The translations under genes were made by a program, and so were the position numbers. From Desulfosoma sp. (GTDB lineage Bacteria > Desulfobacterota > Syntrophobacteria > Syntrophobacterales > DSM-9756), in the NCBI GenBank assembly GCA_037481875.1, contig JBBFKY010000007.1, positions 62,001-126,000 on the forward strand: 64,000 bases of DNA. Reading direction: 5' to 3'. Each line of letters opens with the position of its first letter. Position 1 is the first letter of the stretch. Below, one piece after another: positions 62,956 to 64,000 of the stretch. The notes beneath the pieces were generated by a model that did no database searches, had not been told where the DNA came from, and saw only the letters and a list, made by a program, of their open reading frames with translations.

Positions 62956-64000
62956 ATGATCGAGAACAACAACTCCACGGTTTCCACCGCCACGACGTCC
63001 AAGAAGGACGCTTCCGTCGCCCATCGTGAAATGAACCTGGTGGAACTCAAGCGGCGCAATATCAAGGAACTAGTCTCCCTGGCGCGAGCGCTTCAGATCG
63101 AAGGCGCCACTTCCATGCGCAAACAGGATCTCATCTTCGCCATTCTGCAGGCTCAAGCAGAAATGAGCGGTCTTATCTACGGCGAAGGTGTTCTGGAAAT
63201 CCTTCCCGACGGATTCGGGTTTCTTCGGACTCAGGACTATAATTACCTGCCCGGTCCGGACGACATCTACGTCAGCCCGTCCCAGATTCGCCGGTTCAAT
63301 CTGCGCACCGGAGACACCATCTCGGGCCAAATCCGGCCTCCTAAGGACAATGAACGCTACTTCGCGCTGCTCAAGGTGGAAGCGGTCAACTTCGAAGAAC
63401 CCGAAGTGGCCAAAGACAAGATCCTCTTTGACAACCTGACCCCCATTTATCCCGACCGACGGATCAAGCTGGAAACCACTTCGGACAACTATTCCACCCG
63501 CGTCATGGATCTCCTCACGCCCGTGGGATTCGGGCAGCGTGGCCTCATCGTGGCCCCTCCCCGCACCGGTAAGACCATGCTTTTGCAAAGCATCGCCAAC
63601 GCCATCGCCAAAAATCATCGTGACGCCTACCTTATCGTGCTTCTCATCGATGAACGTCCGGAAGAAGTCACAGACATGGAACGTAACGTGCGGGCGGAAG
63701 TGGTGAGTTCCACCTTTGACGAACCCGCGCAGCGCCATGTGCAGGTGGCCGAAATGGTCATCGAAAAAGCGAAGCGGCTCGTGGAACATCGCCGCGACGT
63801 GGTCATTCTGCTGGACAGCATCACACGGTTGGCTCGAGCCTACAACACGGTGGTGCCGCCTAGCGGCAAGATTCTTTCCGGAGGTTTGGATTCCAACGCC
63901 CTGCATCGTCCCAAGCGCTTTTTCGGCGCCGCACGAAACATCGAACAAGGCGGCAGCCTCACCATTATCGCCACGGCCCTTATCGATACGGGAAGCCGCA
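62956..64000 (+). CDS. rho: Transcription termination factor Rho (cut by window edge)
   Basis: At least 348 codons, open to the right edge. An N-terminal leader, then [21 protein letters not shown] (Rho N-terminal helical domain), cold-shock-like RNA-binding domain with [12 protein letters not shown] and [16 protein letters not shown], Walker [39 protein letters not shown] and the Q-loop region. C-terminal part is missing. AAAAAGGA precedes the ATG. Probably co-transcribed with bamD. Confidence 0.96.
   Translation, partial: MIENNNSTVSTATTSKKDASVAHREMNLVELKRRNIKELVSLARALQIEGATSMRKQDLIFAILQAQAEMSGLIYGEGVLEILPDGFGFLRTQDYNYLPGPDDIYVSPSQIRRFNLRTGDTISGQIRPPKDNERYFALLKVEAVNFEEPEVAKDKILFDNLTPIYPDRRIKLETTSDNYSTRVMDLLTPVGFGQRGLIVAPPRTGKTMLLQSIANAIAKNHRDAYLIVLLIDERPEEVTDMERNVRAEVVSSTFDEPAQRHVQVAEMVIEKAKRLVEHRRDVVILLDSITRLARAYNTVVPPSGKILSGGLDSNALHRPKRFFGAARNIEQGGSLTIIATALIDTGSR

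Overview
This 64 kb window reads as chromosome of a Gram-negative anaerobe, most likely a Desulfobacterota (deltaproteobacterial) lineage of the Syntrophobacterales type. That placement is an inference from overall gene content and my memory of these protein sequences; no rRNA or other marker is present. Outer-membrane genes (bamD, mlaA), gmhA, two PilT-type ATPases, a NifA-like sigma-54 activator, glnB-glnD-glnA and a CobA-HemD fusion all fit. The DNA looks moderately GC-rich by eye. I see no tRNA, rRNA, CRISPR, integrase, transposase or phage gene. The window cuts a HAD phosphatase at its left edge and rho at its right edge.

Layout: 1-3156, two glycosyltransferase-like genes with overlapping convergent ends. 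3412-5616, recD2. 6616-15353, a complete aromatic/tryptophan operon aroF-trpE-trpG-trpD-trpC-trpF-trpB-trpA, preceded by a promoter, a 40-residue leader peptide with five Trp codons and a textbook attenuator. 15867-16301, a GtrA-like membrane protein. 16544-21116, nitrogen control (glnB-glnD-glnA, minus strand) with a sigma-54-type promoter before glnA, then a NifA-like activator and a DUF4301 protein. 25241-27032, mlaA and a Ca2+/Na+ antiporter. 27177-33306, a minus-strand run: a PLP type IV aminotransferase, gmhA, a deoxyhypusine-synthase-like protein, a cyclophilin-like protein, an FmdB zinc ribbon, then hemC and cobA-hemD. 33851-36178, a HAD phosphatase, a PAC2 protein and a heptad-repeat membrane protein. 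36268-39137, thiE-thiL-thiD. 39254-43805, two PilT-type ATPases, a PPP phosphatase, a PflX-like radical SAM protein and a metallo-beta-lactamase-fold hydrolase. 44082-46035, a three-gene dTDP-amino-sugar cassette. 46369-47715, a protein built on an 18-copy 42-bp tandem repeat. 47750-50692, a helicase-exonuclease fusion resembling MrfA joined to an MrfB-like domain. 50816-53444, a NusG paralogue, moeA and a ModE-like regulator. 53544-64000, sucCD, gatB, mtnA, radA, trxA-trxB, bamD and rho.

The clearest functional story is amino-acid and nitrogen control. The trp operon carries ribosome-mediated attenuation with well-placed alternative RNA helices and a second terminator-like hairpin before aroF. 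The glnA gene has a -24/-12 promoter with an inverted repeat upstream.

The most striking non-coding signal is a dispersed family of about twenty REP-like palindromes, consensus GGGGCGGACAC..GTCCGCCCCTAC. They lie only between genes, and one near-consensus copy occupies each of the four convergent gaps at 27033-27176, 51473-51606, 53445-53543 and 58435-58723. A second, longer element family has short terminal inverted repeats around TGTCCGA(g)AACGG. Together these elements fill most gene-free stretches longer than 300 bp.
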